Positions 1 to 5,980 are shown, counted from the stretch's first letter. The stretch is DNA of 5,980 nt from Acidobacteriota bacterium (GCA_021781255.1 JAJXXG010000601.1:1-5980); one strand, 5' to 3'. Notes: generated by a model not told the origin, from the sequence alone. Numbers and translations are program-made.

Positions 1-1
1 C

Positions 2-370
2 TGTGCCGTGCTTGACCGCGGCCGCGTCGGAGAGACCTACAACATCGGCGGCAACAGCGAGCGCAGAAATCTGGAAGTGGTTGGAACCATCTGCGATCTG
101 GTGGACGAACTTCGCCCGGACAACGTGATCGGAACCCGGCGCAAGCTCATCAAGTTCGTGACGGACCGTCCCGGGCACGACCAGCGTTACGCCATCGATG
201 CTTCCAAAATTGCCCGCGAACTGGGATGGCAGCCGGCGCACCAGTTTGAAACCGGCCTGCGCGAAACAGTCGCCTGGTACCTGCAGCACAGCACATGGAT
301 TGAAAGTGTCAGGACCGGCGCTTACAGAGATTGGATACGCCAGAACTACGAGGAGAGGGTTCCACGATGA
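2..370 (+). CDS. rfbB: dTDP-glucose 4,6-dehydratase, C-terminal part (5' end outside window)
   Basis: This enzyme removes water from dTDP-D-glucose to give dTDP-4-keto-6-deoxy-D-glucose, the second step of dTDP-L-rhamnose synthesis in the cytoplasm. Only about the last 122 residues are present; the NAD-binding Rossmann half and the catalytic YxxxK region lie upstream of the window. What remains matches the family's C-terminal substrate-binding half: GETYNIGG at about 35-58, NLEVV followed by CDLVDEL, then [12 protein letters not shown] at 164-199, ELGW, and a tail with ETVAWYL and W..R.Y near the end. The reading frame is open from base 2, so the GTG at base 8 is an internal valine and not a start. 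Its TGA stop overlaps the rfbA ATG (ATGA at 367-370). The gene name rests on these motifs together with rfbA, rfbC and rfbD directly downstream. I see no sign of decay. Confidence 0.96.
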   Translation, partial: CAVLDRGRVGETYNIGGNSERRNLEVVGTICDLVDELRPDNVIGTRRKLIKFVTDRPGHDQRYAIDASKIARELGWQPAHQFETGLRETVAWYLQHSTWIESVRTGAYRDWIRQNYEERVPR

Positions 371-1263
371 AAGGAATCATTCTTGCCGGCGGATCGGGAA
401 CCCGGCTTTATCCGGCGACGCAGGTCGTCTCAAAGCAACTCCTGCCGGTGTATGACAAGCCCATGATCTACTACCCGCTCACGACCCTGATGCTGGCCGG
501 CCTGCGCGACATACTCATCATCTCCACCCCGCAGGACACTGCCCGCTTCGCGGAGTTACTCGGCGACGGCAAGCAGTGGGGCATCAACCTGAGTTATGCC
601 GTCCAGCCCAGCCCCGACGGACTGGCGCAAGCTTTCCTCATTGGGCGTGACTTTATCAGCGGAGACAGAAGCGCACTGATTCTGGGCGACAACATTTTTT
701 ACGGCCAGTCGTTTTCCCATCATTTGCAGCGCGCCGCCAGGCTGGAAACCGGGGCCACCGTGTTTGCCTATCCCGTGCAGGACCCGGAGCGTTATGGAGT
801 GGTTGAGTTCAACGCATCCGGCCGCGCCATCAGCATCGAAGAGAAGCCCAGCGCGCCCAAGTCGCGCTATGCAGTCACCGGCCTCTATTTTTATGACAAT
901 GAGGTAGTCAATCTTGCTTCATCCCTCAAGCCATCGGCGCGAGGCGAGCTTGAAATCACTGACCTGAACAGGCTTTATCTCAACGCCGGCACCCTCAAAG
1001 TCCAGATCATGAGCCGCGGAATGGCATGGCTCGACACCGGAACGCATGATTCGCTTCTCGATGCCGGATTGTTTGTGCAGACCATCGAGAGGCGGCAGGG
1101 ACTGAAGATTGCCTGCCCCGAAGAGATTGCCTATCGCCTCGGCTACATCAACACCGAGCAGCTTGAAAAGCTGGCGCAACCCGTGCGCAAGAGCGGATAC
1201 GGGCAATATCTACTTTCACTTCAAGCTGAGCCGCAATTTGCGTCAGAGGCAAACCAGCTGTGA
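367..1263 (+). CDS. rfbA: Glucose-1-phosphate thymidylyltransferase
   Basis: RfbA joins glucose-1-phosphate and dTTP to make dTDP-glucose, the entry step of the dTDP-rhamnose pathway. The product is 298 residues, close to the usual 290-300. Visible motifs are the nucleotide-binding loop GGSGTRLYP at residues 8-16, [11 protein letters not shown] at 22-32 with the conserved Lys23, [15 protein letters not shown] with the metal-binding Asp108, EEKP at 158-161, and GELEITDLN and [10 protein letters not shown] in the second half. I chose the ATG at 367 because the protein then begins MKGIILAGG like its relatives, and because purine-rich AGGAGAGGG at 351-359 sits about 8 bases upstream. The ATG at 331 in the same frame would add 12 unrelated residues inside rfbB. 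The start overlaps the rfbB stop and the TGA overlaps the rfbC start, so translation is probably coupled. In many bacteria the end product dTDP-rhamnose inhibits this enzyme; nothing in the sequence tests that here. Confidence 0.98.
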   Translation: MKGIILAGGSGTRLYPATQVVSKQLLPVYDKPMIYYPLTTLMLAGLRDILIISTPQDTARFAELLGDGKQWGINLSYAVQPSPDGLAQAFLIGRDFISGDRSALILGDNIFYGQSFSHHLQRAARLETGATVFAYPVQDPERYGVVEFNASGRAISIEEKPSAPKSRYAVTGLYFYDNEVVNLASSLKPSARGELEITDLNRLYLNAGTLKVQIMSRGMAWLDTGTHDSLLDAGLFVQTIERRQGLKIACPEEIAYRLGYINTEQLEKLAQPVRKSGYGQYLLSLQAEPQFASEANQL

Positions 1264-1805
1264 AGATTCGAGAAACCTCGCTGCCAGGTGTACTGGTGCT
1301 CACGCCGAACATCTACCACGATAACCGAGGTGCGTTCTGGGAAACATGGAATCAATCCCGCATCGTCGAAGCGGGATTGCCCGCTGCCTGGGTGCAGGAT
1401 AACTTCTCCATCTCAAAAAAGAATGTCGTGCGCGGCATACACTATCAGGTCATTCAGCCTCAGGCAAAGCTGGTCCGCGTGACGCACGGCGCGCTGCTGG
1501 ATGTCGCCGTCGATCTTCGCCGCAGCTCGCCTCATTTTGGCCGCCATTTTGCGATCGAGCTCTGCGCGGAAGCCGGCGAGATGCTATACATCCCTGTCGG
1601 CTTCGGCCACGGCTTTCTCGCCCTCACGGATGAGGTCGGCCTGGCCTACAAAGTCACGAACTATTACTGCCCGGCAGGCGAGCGCACCCTCCTGTGGAAC
1701 GACCCCGATCTCGCGATTCCCTGGCCCATCCCCGCCGCGAACGCCATCCTCTCCGGCAAGGACAGCGAAGGCGTCACCCTGGCTCAAGCCGAGGTCTTTG
1801 CGTGA
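1260..1805 (+). CDS. rfbC: dTDP-4-dehydrorhamnose 3,5-epimerase
   Basis: RfbC inverts C3 and C5 of dTDP-4-keto-6-deoxy-D-glucose to give dTDP-4-keto-L-rhamnose. The product is 181 residues, standard for this cupin-fold family. Family motifs are D.RG.F.E at residues 21-28, [16 protein letters not shown] at about 46-63 with the predicted catalytic base His61, KLVRV, DVAVDLR.SP.FG at 81-94, [10 protein letters not shown] at 111-120, and YKVTNYY.P at 130-138. By my remembered alignment with the Salmonella enzyme (His63, Tyr133), Tyr130 is the catalytic acid. WNDPDL.I.WP follows at 146-156. The start is GTG at 1260, overlapping the rfbA stop (GTGA); AGAGG at 1245-1249 lies about 10 bases upstream. 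The protein then begins MKIRET, which fits the family. The TGA overlaps the rfbD start in the same way. All recognisable key residues are present, so it should be active. Confidence 0.97.
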   Translation: MKIRETSLPGVLVLTPNIYHDNRGAFWETWNQSRIVEAGLPAAWVQDNFSISKKNVVRGIHYQVIQPQAKLVRVTHGALLDVAVDLRRSSPHFGRHFAIELCAEAGEMLYIPVGFGHGFLALTDEVGLAYKVTNYYCPAGERTLLWNDPDLAIPWPIPAANAILSGKDSEGVTLAQAEVFA

Positions 1806-2716
1806 GCAGCCGCCCGCGCATCCTCGTTGTCGGCGCCACCGGGCAGCTTGGCCGTGAGCTGCAGCGCAGCTTCGTCCATGAGGCTGAAATCATCGCTGCC
1901 AATCGCGGCGCAGCGGACCTGACCATGCCGGATCAGCTGCGTGCGCTGGTTCGCGGAGCAGCGCCAGACGTCATACTCAACGCCGCCGCGTACACCGCGG
2001 TGGACCGCGCCGAATCGGAGCCGGATCTGGCCATGGCCGTCAACGCGCAGGCTCCTGCCACGCTTGCTCAAGAGGCGCTGCGCGCCGGAGCGCTGCTGGT
2101 TCACTACTCCACTGACTACGTCTTTGATGGCTCTAAGTCCGCTCCCTGGGCGGAAACGGACACGCCCAATCCACTGAGCGTGTATGGCGCCAGCAAGCTC
2201 GCAGGCGAGGAAGCGATTCGCTCAGCGGGTGGCAGGCACCTGATTTTCCGCACCAGTTGGGTCTATGGACCGCGCGGCAACAATTTTCTGCTCACCATGC
2301 TGCGTCTCGGCCGCGAGCGCAGCGAACTCAGCGTCGTGAATGATCAGCTCGGCTCGCCCACCTCTTCGATTGGGCTGGCCAACGCAACCCAAGCCATCGT
2401 GCGCGGCATTTTGTCCGGACACTATGGCCCCTCTGAAACATGGACAGGCACATATCACATGACCTGCTCGGGCAGCGTCTCATGGTGCGGCTTTGCTCAG
2501 GCCATCTTTGCGCGTGCAGGAGCGTTGCTTGACGGCAAGGCGCCATCCGTCAATCCCATCCCCTCCAGCGCCTATCCAACCGCAGCCAGGCGTCCGCACA
2601 ACTCAGTTCTGTCGAATGAGAAACTCTTCGCGAACTTCGGAGTTCGCCTTGCTCCATGGCAGTCAGCGCTCGACGAAGTCATGCAATCGCTCATAAGGGA
2701 AAAGACGCAGTCTTGA
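1802..2716 (+). CDS. rfbD: dTDP-4-dehydrorhamnose reductase
   Basis: RfbD reduces dTDP-4-keto-L-rhamnose with NAD(P)H, completing dTDP-L-rhamnose. The product is 304 residues, typical for this extended short-chain dehydrogenase. The nucleotide-binding GATGQLG is at residues 11-17, and AAAYTAVDRAE follows in the Rossmann half. The catalytic set is Thr104 (in YSTDYVFDG), Tyr128 and Lys132 (YGASK); these positions equal those I recall for Salmonella RmlD. RTSWVYG and GSPTS come later in the substrate-binding part. I chose GTG at 1802 because it forms GTGA with the rfbC stop, has GAGG at 1791-1794 seven bases upstream, and puts the dinucleotide motif at the usual distance from the N-terminus. The frame stays open back to 1694, but that extension is arginine-rich and overlaps rfbC. 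It is the last gene of the run; gmhA converges on it 71 bases away. Confidence 0.97.
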   Translation: MSSRPRILVVGATGQLGRELQRSFVHEAEIIAANRGAADLTMPDQLRALVRGAAPDVILNAAAYTAVDRAESEPDLAMAVNAQAPATLAQEALRAGALLVHYSTDYVFDGSKSAPWAETDTPNPLSVYGASKLAGEEAIRSAGGRHLIFRTSWVYGPRGNNFLLTMLRLGRERSELSVVNDQLGSPTSSIGLANATQAIVRGILSGHYGPSETWTGTYHMTCSGSVSWCGFAQAIFARAGALLDGKAPSVNPIPSSAYPTAARRPHNSVLSNEKLFANFGVRLAPWQSALDEVMQSLIREKTQS

Positions 2717-2731
2717 GGTGCCCGGTACCTC
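2715..2731 (+). terminator. Weak hairpin at the end of rfbD (possible terminator)
   Basis: GAGGT (2715-2719) pairs with ACCTC (2727-2731) around a 7-base loop, starting within the rfbD stop codon. The stem is only five pairs and no T-run follows, so it is not a classical rho-independent terminator. The position at the end of the operon is the main argument for it. It may be chance. Confidence 0.15.
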
Positions 2732-2760
2732 GGTCCTGTCCGATGAATGAATATTTCTCC

Positions 2761-2781
2761 CGCGCAATCGAGCTGAGCGCG
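2761..2781 (-). terminator. GC-only hairpin just after gmhA (possible terminator)
   Basis: CGCGC (2761-2765) and GCGCG (2777-2781) form a perfect five-pair stem with an 11-base loop. Read on the minus strand it begins six bases after the gmhA stop and is followed by an A/T-rich stretch (GGAGAAATATTCATTCAT) rather than a clean T-run. It lies between two convergent genes, where a terminator is expected. The stem is short, so confidence is low. Confidence 0.28.
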
Positions 2782-2787
2782 AATCGG

Positions 2788-3399
2788 TCAGGCCTTTGGC
2801 GTCGCCTCATGCTTGCTTTCGCAGATACCCAGTTCTATCCAATCGCAGAGAATATGTCCGCACAGAATATGCGCTTCCTGGATGCGCGCTGTGTCCTTTG
2901 ACGGTATGCGGAGAACCACGTCGGCAATCGAGGCCATCTGTCCACCCCCTTCGCCCGTGAAGGCTACGGTATATGCGCCAATGCTCCGTGCAGCCTCCAG
3001 CGCTGTACAAATGTTGCGGCTGTTTCCCGATGTTGAAATGCCCACTACGACGTCACCGCTTTGGCACAGCGCCTCAACCTGCCGGCTGAAGACGCTTTCG
3101 TAGCCATAGTCGTTGGCGACCGCCGTCAGAATGGACGTATCTGTCGTAAGCGCAATGGATGGAAGACCGCGCCGCTCTCGCCGAAAACGGCCTACCAGTT
3201 CAGCCGCCATGTGCTGCGCATCCGCTGCGCTGCCTCCGTTGCCGCACCACAACACCTTGTTGCCCGCAAGGACTGCGCGCATCATCGCTGCTGCTATTTT
3301 CTCCAGAACGGGCTGCTGCGCTGGCAAAGCCTCGACGACTGCGGCATGGTCGGCAATGGCTTGCTGGATCACCAGCGATGGATTCACGGGAGATGGCAT
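2788..3399 (-). CDS. gmhA: Sedoheptulose-7-phosphate isomerase (SIS domain)
   Basis: GmhA converts D-sedoheptulose 7-phosphate to D-glycero-D-manno-heptose 7-phosphate, the first step toward ADP- or GDP-heptose for lipopolysaccharide core, capsule or glycoprotein glycans. The product is 203 residues, one SIS domain after an N-terminal helix. The phosphate-binding segments are [12 protein letters not shown] at 52-63 and [10 protein letters not shown] at 120-129. By remembered alignment with E. coli GmhA (His61, Glu65, Gln172, His180), the zinc and catalytic residues here are His63, Glu67, Gln174 and His182. Retention of Glu67 and His182 argues against the related DnaA-binding protein DiaA, which I recall lacks both, although CDWIE near the end resembles DiaA and the Pseudomonas-type GmhA. 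AGGAG (complement of 3405-3409) lies five bases before the ATG and supports the start. It converges on rfbD and is divergent from the Wzi-like gene. No other heptose gene is in the window, so the end product is unknown; a different sugar-phosphate isomerase of the SIS family is the main alternative. Confidence 0.9.
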   Translation of the reverse strand: MPSPVNPSLVIQQAIADHAAVVEALPAQQPVLEKIAAAMMRAVLAGNKVLWCGNGGSAADAQHMAAELVGRFRRERRGLPSIALTTDTSILTAVANDYGYESVFSRQVEALCQSGDVVVGISTSGNSRNICTALEAARSIGAYTVAFTGEGGGQMASIADVVLRIPSKDTARIQEAHILCGHILCDWIELGICESKHEATPKA

Positions 3400-3505
3400 A
3401 TCTGCTCCTGGACATTACGTTCCAGCACATAGTCTACAGCGCGGCCTGTGCGCTGGCAGGTATCCGACAAATGGAGCGAACCAGTACAATACTATCTCTA
3501 ACGAT

Positions 3506-3538
3506 GAGCGGCAATGCGCACGCTGTGCGAAATCGCTC
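3506..3538. repeat. Nested inverted repeat (two stacked 5-bp stems)
   Basis: An outer pair GAGCG (3506-3510) and CGCTC (3534-3538) encloses an inner pair CGCAC (3517-3521) and GTGCG (3525-3529) with a three-base GCT loop. The two stems are separated by an asymmetric internal loop of six and four bases. It lies roughly 107 bases upstream of gmhA and 167 bases upstream of the Wzi-like gene. It could be a protein-binding palindrome, an RNA stem in a gmhA leader, or chance in GC-rich DNA. No T-run adjoins it. Confidence 0.35.
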
Positions 3539-3598
3539 GGCCAGGCGCGGCAGGAATAAAGCTGACGCCGTGTAATACAGATTCACGGAGTCGATTGC

Positions 3599-3627
3599 TT
3601 GACATGGTCACTGCCTTCGTCGAGACT
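3599..3627 (+). promoter_or_regulatory. Possible sigma70-type promoter for the Wzi-like gene
   Basis: TTGACA at 3599-3604 is a perfect -35 consensus. With a 17-base spacer the -10 element would be GAGACT at 3622-3627, which matches TATAAT at three of six positions, including the conserved second A and final T. Transcription would start near 3635 and leave a leader of about 70 bases before the GTG at 3705. The poor -10 keeps confidence low. Confidence 0.25.
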
Positions 3628-3695
3628 TAACCTGAGATAAGCAAGCGCGAGAGTTATACGGCGGGGGGTATCTAATCCAATGCCCGCTGGGTGCC

Positions 3696-3699
3696 GAGG
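3696..3699 (+). promoter_or_regulatory. Ribosome binding site of the Wzi-like gene
   Basis: GAGG is placed five bases before the GTG at 3705. It decides in favour of this start over the in-frame ATG at 3732, which would remove the positively charged start and half of the hydrophobic core of the signal peptide. Confidence 0.55.
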
Positions 3700-3704
3700 T
3701 CTGG

Positions 3705-5432
3705 GTGAGATCTTTTTTCATTCTGTCAGCCATGCTGATCTGGGGAGTGGCCTGGTCAGGCGCGCAGTCGCAGGCTTCAAACCCGCCCCAGGCTTTCCCC
3801 AACTACCAGTCAGGCTCCGGCACCACTGAGACCGGGCCCGCGGGCTCAACCTATGTCCCCGTCGATAGCTGGATTTACTCTGCGCTGGACCGCCTGCACG
3901 CTCTGGGCTACGTTGACAGCGCGTATCTGGGTCTGCGGCCCTGGACGCGGCTGAGCATTGCGCACATGCTCGAGTTGAGCTCAGATCGCATCGAGACGGA
4001 CAGGGACAACGCCGAGGCGCGCAGCATTTATCGCGCCGTGTTTCGCGAAGTTCAGCCGGATATCGAGCATGCAACCGGCTCGTTCCGTCCACGCGCCACA
4101 CTGGAGAGTGTGTATTCACAGATGCGCGGCATTGCCGGAACGCCCCTGCGCGACAGTTTCCATCTGGGGCAAACCATTATCAACGATTACGGCCGGCCCT
4201 ATCAGAGCGGCTTCAACAGTTACTCCGGCTTCAGTGCGCGCGCCGTGGCCGGACGTTTTTCCCTCTATTTTCGCGGCGAAACGCAGCATGCTCCCTCCGC
4301 GGCGGGCTACTCCCAGGCCCTGGCCGCCTATCTCTCCAACACTATCGATGGCATCCCGATCGCCACGAATCCACAGCAGGACACCATCCCCGAGGGTCCA
4401 ATTGCCGCCATCAACAACGTCCGCGTCATCGAGGCAAACCTCTCCTATCACCTGCTGGGGCACGAGTTTTCCTTTGGCAAAAGCGACCATTGGCTAGGCC
4501 CTGATAAGGGCGCCTCCATGCTGTGGGGCAACAACGCCGAAAACATCTACGCATTTGAAATCAACCGCGTCGAACCAATTCGCGTTCCTTTCCTTTCGCG
4601 TCTTACGGGCCCATTCCGCTACGACTTCTTCGTTGGCAGCCTGAAAGGGCACACCTATCCCAACTCTCCCTGGGTCCACATGGAGAAGATCAGCTTCAAG
4701 CCCACCCGCAATCTAGAATTCGGCTTCGACCGGCTCGCAGTCTGGGGAGGCAAGGGGCACGCGCCCATCACCCTCCACACCTTCCTGCACAGCTTCTTCA
4801 GCTTTCAAAATGTATCCGGCGCAGAAAAGAACTCGCGCAATGACCCCGGGGCGCGTTTTGGCACCTTCGACTTCAGTTACCGGCTTCCATTCCTGAGCCA
4901 TTGGGTCACGCTCTATACCGACTCACTGGTGCACGACGACGTCAGCCCCATCAGCGCTCCACGGCGCTCAGGCCTCCATCCCGGAATCTACCTGGCGCGG
5001 GTTCCCGGCATCGAGCACCTTGATCTGCGCCTGGAAGGCGCCAGCACCGACACGATCGTTTCATCGAACGCGGGCCAGTTCCTCTACTGGGAAGGCATCC
5101 AGCGACAAGGGCCAACAAACAAGGGATTCCTCGTGGGAGACTGGGTGGGACGCCAGGGCAAGGGCGGACAGGCTTGGCTCACCTACCACCTGTCACCGCA
5201 GGAAAAGATTCAGTTCATGTACCGGAACGCCAAGGCATCGCCGCAGTTCATTCCCGGCGGCACCACGCAGAACGACTACCAATTTCTAGTCTGTAAACGC
5301 GTGCTGAAGGACATCGAGGTGCGCGGCTGGCTGCAGTATGAGGGATGGAAAGCGCCAATCTACAAGCCCGGAGCGCAAAGCGATACCACGGCATTCGTGC
5401 AGATCACATGGTTCCCGCGCGACCCAAAATAG
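3705..5432 (+). CDS. Wzi-family capsule assembly / outer-membrane polysaccharide protein
   Basis: The product is 575 residues, longer than E. coli Wzi (about 480). In enteric bacteria Wzi is an outer-membrane beta-barrel lectin that holds group 1 capsule at the cell surface. The N-terminus is a signal peptide: Arg2, a hydrophobic core at 4-17, and likely cleavage after Ala20 or Ala24. A Gly/Ser/Thr/Pro-rich linker leads into a helical module at about 51-93 (DSWIYSALDRLHALGYV, then LRPWTRLSIAHML), which matches in layout the N-terminal helices that plug the Wzi barrel. From about 120 on the sequence shows alternating aromatic and polar strands typical of a barrel. The family's most recognisable segment is at 261-288: DHWLGPDKG, SMLWGNNAEN and the following INR. 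The chain ends in a strand-like VQITWFPRDPK. The start is GTG with GAGG five bases upstream. It stands alone, divergent from gmhA and convergent with a sugar transferase. The family assignment is solid, but binding of a capsule-like polymer in this organism is inference, so no symbol is given. Confidence 0.88.
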   Translation: MRSFFILSAMLIWGVAWSGAQSQASNPPQAFPNYQSGSGTTETGPAGSTYVPVDSWIYSALDRLHALGYVDSAYLGLRPWTRLSIAHMLELSSDRIETDRDNAEARSIYRAVFREVQPDIEHATGSFRPRATLESVYSQMRGIAGTPLRDSFHLGQTIINDYGRPYQSGFNSYSGFSARAVAGRFSLYFRGETQHAPSAAGYSQALAAYLSNTIDGIPIATNPQQDTIPEGPIAAINNVRVIEANLSYHLLGHEFSFGKSDHWLGPDKGASMLWGNNAENIYAFEINRVEPIRVPFLSRLTGPFRYDFFVGSLKGHTYPNSPWVHMEKISFKPTRNLEFGFDRLAVWGGKGHAPITLHTFLHSFFSFQNVSGAEKNSRNDPGARFGTFDFSYRLPFLSHWVTLYTDSLVHDDVSPISAPRRSGLHPGIYLARVPGIEHLDLRLEGASTDTIVSSNAGQFLYWEGIQRQGPTNKGFLVGDWVGRQGKGGQAWLTYHLSPQEKIQFMYRNAKASPQFIPGGTTQNDYQFLVCKRVLKDIEVRGWLQYEGWKAPIYKPGAQSDTTAFVQITWFPRDPK

Positions 5433-5476
5433 AGATCATCTCCTCCGAGCCGTCACGCAACCTGATCATAAGATGC

Positions 5477-5497
5477 GTGCTCCCGCAAATAGAGCAC
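5477..5497. terminator. Hairpin between convergent genes (possible bidirectional terminator)
   Basis: GTGCTC (5477-5482) and GAGCAC (5492-5497) form a perfect six-pair stem with a nine-base loop. It lies in the 99-base gap between the end of the Wzi-like gene (5432) and the end of the opposing sugar transferase gene (5532), where a shared terminator is expected. No T-run follows on either strand, so an intrinsic terminator is not proved. The remainder of the gap shows nothing recognisable. Confidence 0.3.
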
Positions 5498-5531
5498 AGC
5501 ACCCATCGTCGAACCCGGCTGACCATTAGGC

Positions 5532-5980
5532 CTATATAAACTGCTCTTCCGAAACCAGCGTGTCGTCACCATTCATCTCAGACACACGGATGGAAACGAC
5601 CGCCGGAACGGATACTTGGATTCGATGCGCGCTTTCTTCTGCGTGCAGCGTTTCCGCATGAAGCAACCGGTCCACCACGGTGGGATCCCAGCGGCGCAGT
5701 GCGCTATCCACGATGAGCTTGAAATCAGAAAGAAAGGTTGCGCGCGCCATGTATTCCGCGTCGAGTTGATGCTTGAAGGGAAGAACGACCTCGGAGTAGA
5801 AGTCATCCAGGTGATGATCGGGCAGCAGAGCAAGAATCTGCTCCTCGCGCGCAAAGGCGATCGTTGCCGCGCCTGTGATGCCCGGGCGACAGCATAAATC
5901 GGCAACCTGATGCTCCAGGAGCTTGGGCCGCGGCCCCACCATGCTCATGTCTCCCTTCAGCACATTCAATAACTGGGGCA
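5532..5980 (-). CDS. Polyprenyl-phosphate sugar transferase, C-terminal part (5' end outside window)
   Basis: This family transfers a sugar-1-phosphate from a nucleotide sugar to undecaprenyl phosphate at the inner membrane, starting the repeat unit of capsule, O-antigen or exopolysaccharide. About 149 residues are visible, the C-terminal part of the bacterial sugar transferase domain. The frame is open to the window edge, reading PQLLNVLKGDMSMVGPRP just inside it, the family signature; the TTG at 5967-5969 is an internal leucine. RPGITGA follows, then a variant stretch AFAREEQILALLP where better-known members read GLAQVNGR. VVLPFKHQLDAEYMARATF and SDFKLIVD then match the segment that closes the domain. 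The catalytic domain appears to end near RRWDP, leaving a tail of about 50 residues rich in acidic residues and His, ending SEEQFI before a TAG stop. The sugar specificity cannot be read from this part. Upstream membrane segments, if any, lie outside the window. It converges on the Wzi-like gene. Confidence 0.88.
   Translation of the reverse strand, partial: PQLLNVLKGDMSMVGPRPKLLEHQVADLCCRPGITGAATIAFAREEQILALLPDHHLDDFYSEVVLPFKHQLDAEYMARATFLSDFKLIVDSALRRWDPTVVDRLLHAETLHAEESAHRIQVSVPAVVSIRVSEMNGDDTLVSEEQFI

Larger units (their letters stand above)
3400..3704. other. Divergent intergenic region between gmhA and the Wzi-like gene
   Basis: These 305 bases separate two genes transcribed away from each other, so both promoters should lie here. 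On the plus side I see a perfect TTGACA at 3599-3604 and the GAGG ribosome site before 3705. On the minus side I see the AGGAG before gmhA but no convincing -35/-10 pair. A nested inverted repeat sits at 3506-3538. A 6-base inverted pair, TTGCTT (3595-3600) and AAGCAA (3639-3644), brackets the possible promoter. Open frames on the plus strand run in from the gmhA antisense and end at 3432-3575, but they look like shadows. No RNA gene, known riboswitch or insertion sequence was recognised. Confidence 0.6.

Noticed and set aside
331..366. An earlier in-frame ATG for rfbA at 331
   Set aside because: It would add 12 residues not seen in the family and overlap rfbB by 40 bases; the ATG at 367 gives the standard N-terminus and a good ribosome site.
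1694..1801. An upstream extension of the rfbD frame
   Set aside because: The 36 extra residues are arginine-rich, lie within rfbC in another frame, and would displace the nucleotide-binding motif from its normal N-terminal position.
3061..3575. Several long plus-strand open frames opposite gmhA, up to 148 codons
   Set aside because: They lie antisense to a well-supported gmhA, resemble no family, have odd composition rich in Arg, Ala, Cys and Ser, and overlap one another in different frames. GC-rich coding DNA commonly gives such shadows.
3504..3575. A possible 23-residue basic peptide starting at ATG 3504
   Set aside because: It has no Shine-Dalgarno sequence, is the tail of a longer antisense open frame, and shows no recognisable motif.
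1788..3702. The 10-mer GCCGAGGTCT before both rfbD (1788-1797) and the Wzi-like gene (3693-3702)
   Set aside because: Each copy simply contains the GAGG ribosome site, and the first lies within rfbC coding sequence; with only two copies it is best explained by chance.
4069..4497. Long overlapping open frames on both strands inside the Wzi-like gene
   Set aside because: They coincide with the strong 575-residue reading frame, which has a signal peptide and family motifs; the others match nothing recognisable.
5616..5897. A 93-codon plus-strand open frame opposite the sugar transferase
   Set aside because: It is antisense to a gene with clear family motifs, lacks a recognisable ribosome site and matches no family.
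5967..5969. TTG at 5967-5969 as a start codon for the sugar transferase
   Set aside because: The frame stays open to the window edge and encodes the conserved residues just before the NVLKGDMSMVGPRP signature, so this codon is an internal leucine of a truncated gene.

Overview
The window is a GC-rich stretch of a chromosomal cell-surface polysaccharide locus from a Gram-negative-type (diderm) bacterium. The combination of an outer-membrane Wzi-family protein, the wording of its N-terminal region and the variant sugar transferase at the right edge suggest an Acidobacteriota (Terriglobia/Acidobacteriaceae-like) genome. That assignment is inferred from memory of family sequences; no database was searched.

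Layout. Bases 1-2716 (+) hold a dTDP-L-rhamnose operon in the order rfbB (3' end only), rfbA, rfbC, rfbD. All three junctions are 4-base stop/start overlaps (ATGA, GTGA, GTGA). Bases 2788-3399 (-) hold gmhA, a sedoheptulose-7-phosphate isomerase, convergent with rfbD across a 71-base gap that contains short hairpins. Bases 3400-3704 are a divergent intergenic region with a perfect TTGACA box, a nested inverted repeat and no convincing gene. Bases 3705-5432 (+) encode a 575-residue exported Wzi-family protein. Bases 5532-5980 (-) hold the C-terminal part of a polyprenyl-phosphate sugar transferase that runs off the right edge. A perfect 6-bp hairpin lies in the convergent gap between the last two genes.

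How the genes work together. RfbB, A, C and D turn glucose-1-phosphate into dTDP-L-rhamnose. GmhA starts the nucleotide-heptose route. The sugar transferase would load the first sugar-phosphate onto undecaprenyl phosphate. The Wzi-like protein would act at the outer membrane, holding or helping to assemble the finished surface polymer. The window therefore contains donor-sugar supply, repeat-unit initiation and surface attachment, but no polymerase, flippase or export channel. The joint role is inferred from gene families and proximity. I found no mobile element, CRISPR array, tRNA, rRNA or clearly undescribed system; the less ordinary features are the N-terminal module of the Wzi-like protein, the C-terminal tail of the sugar transferase and the intergenic structure at 3506-3538.
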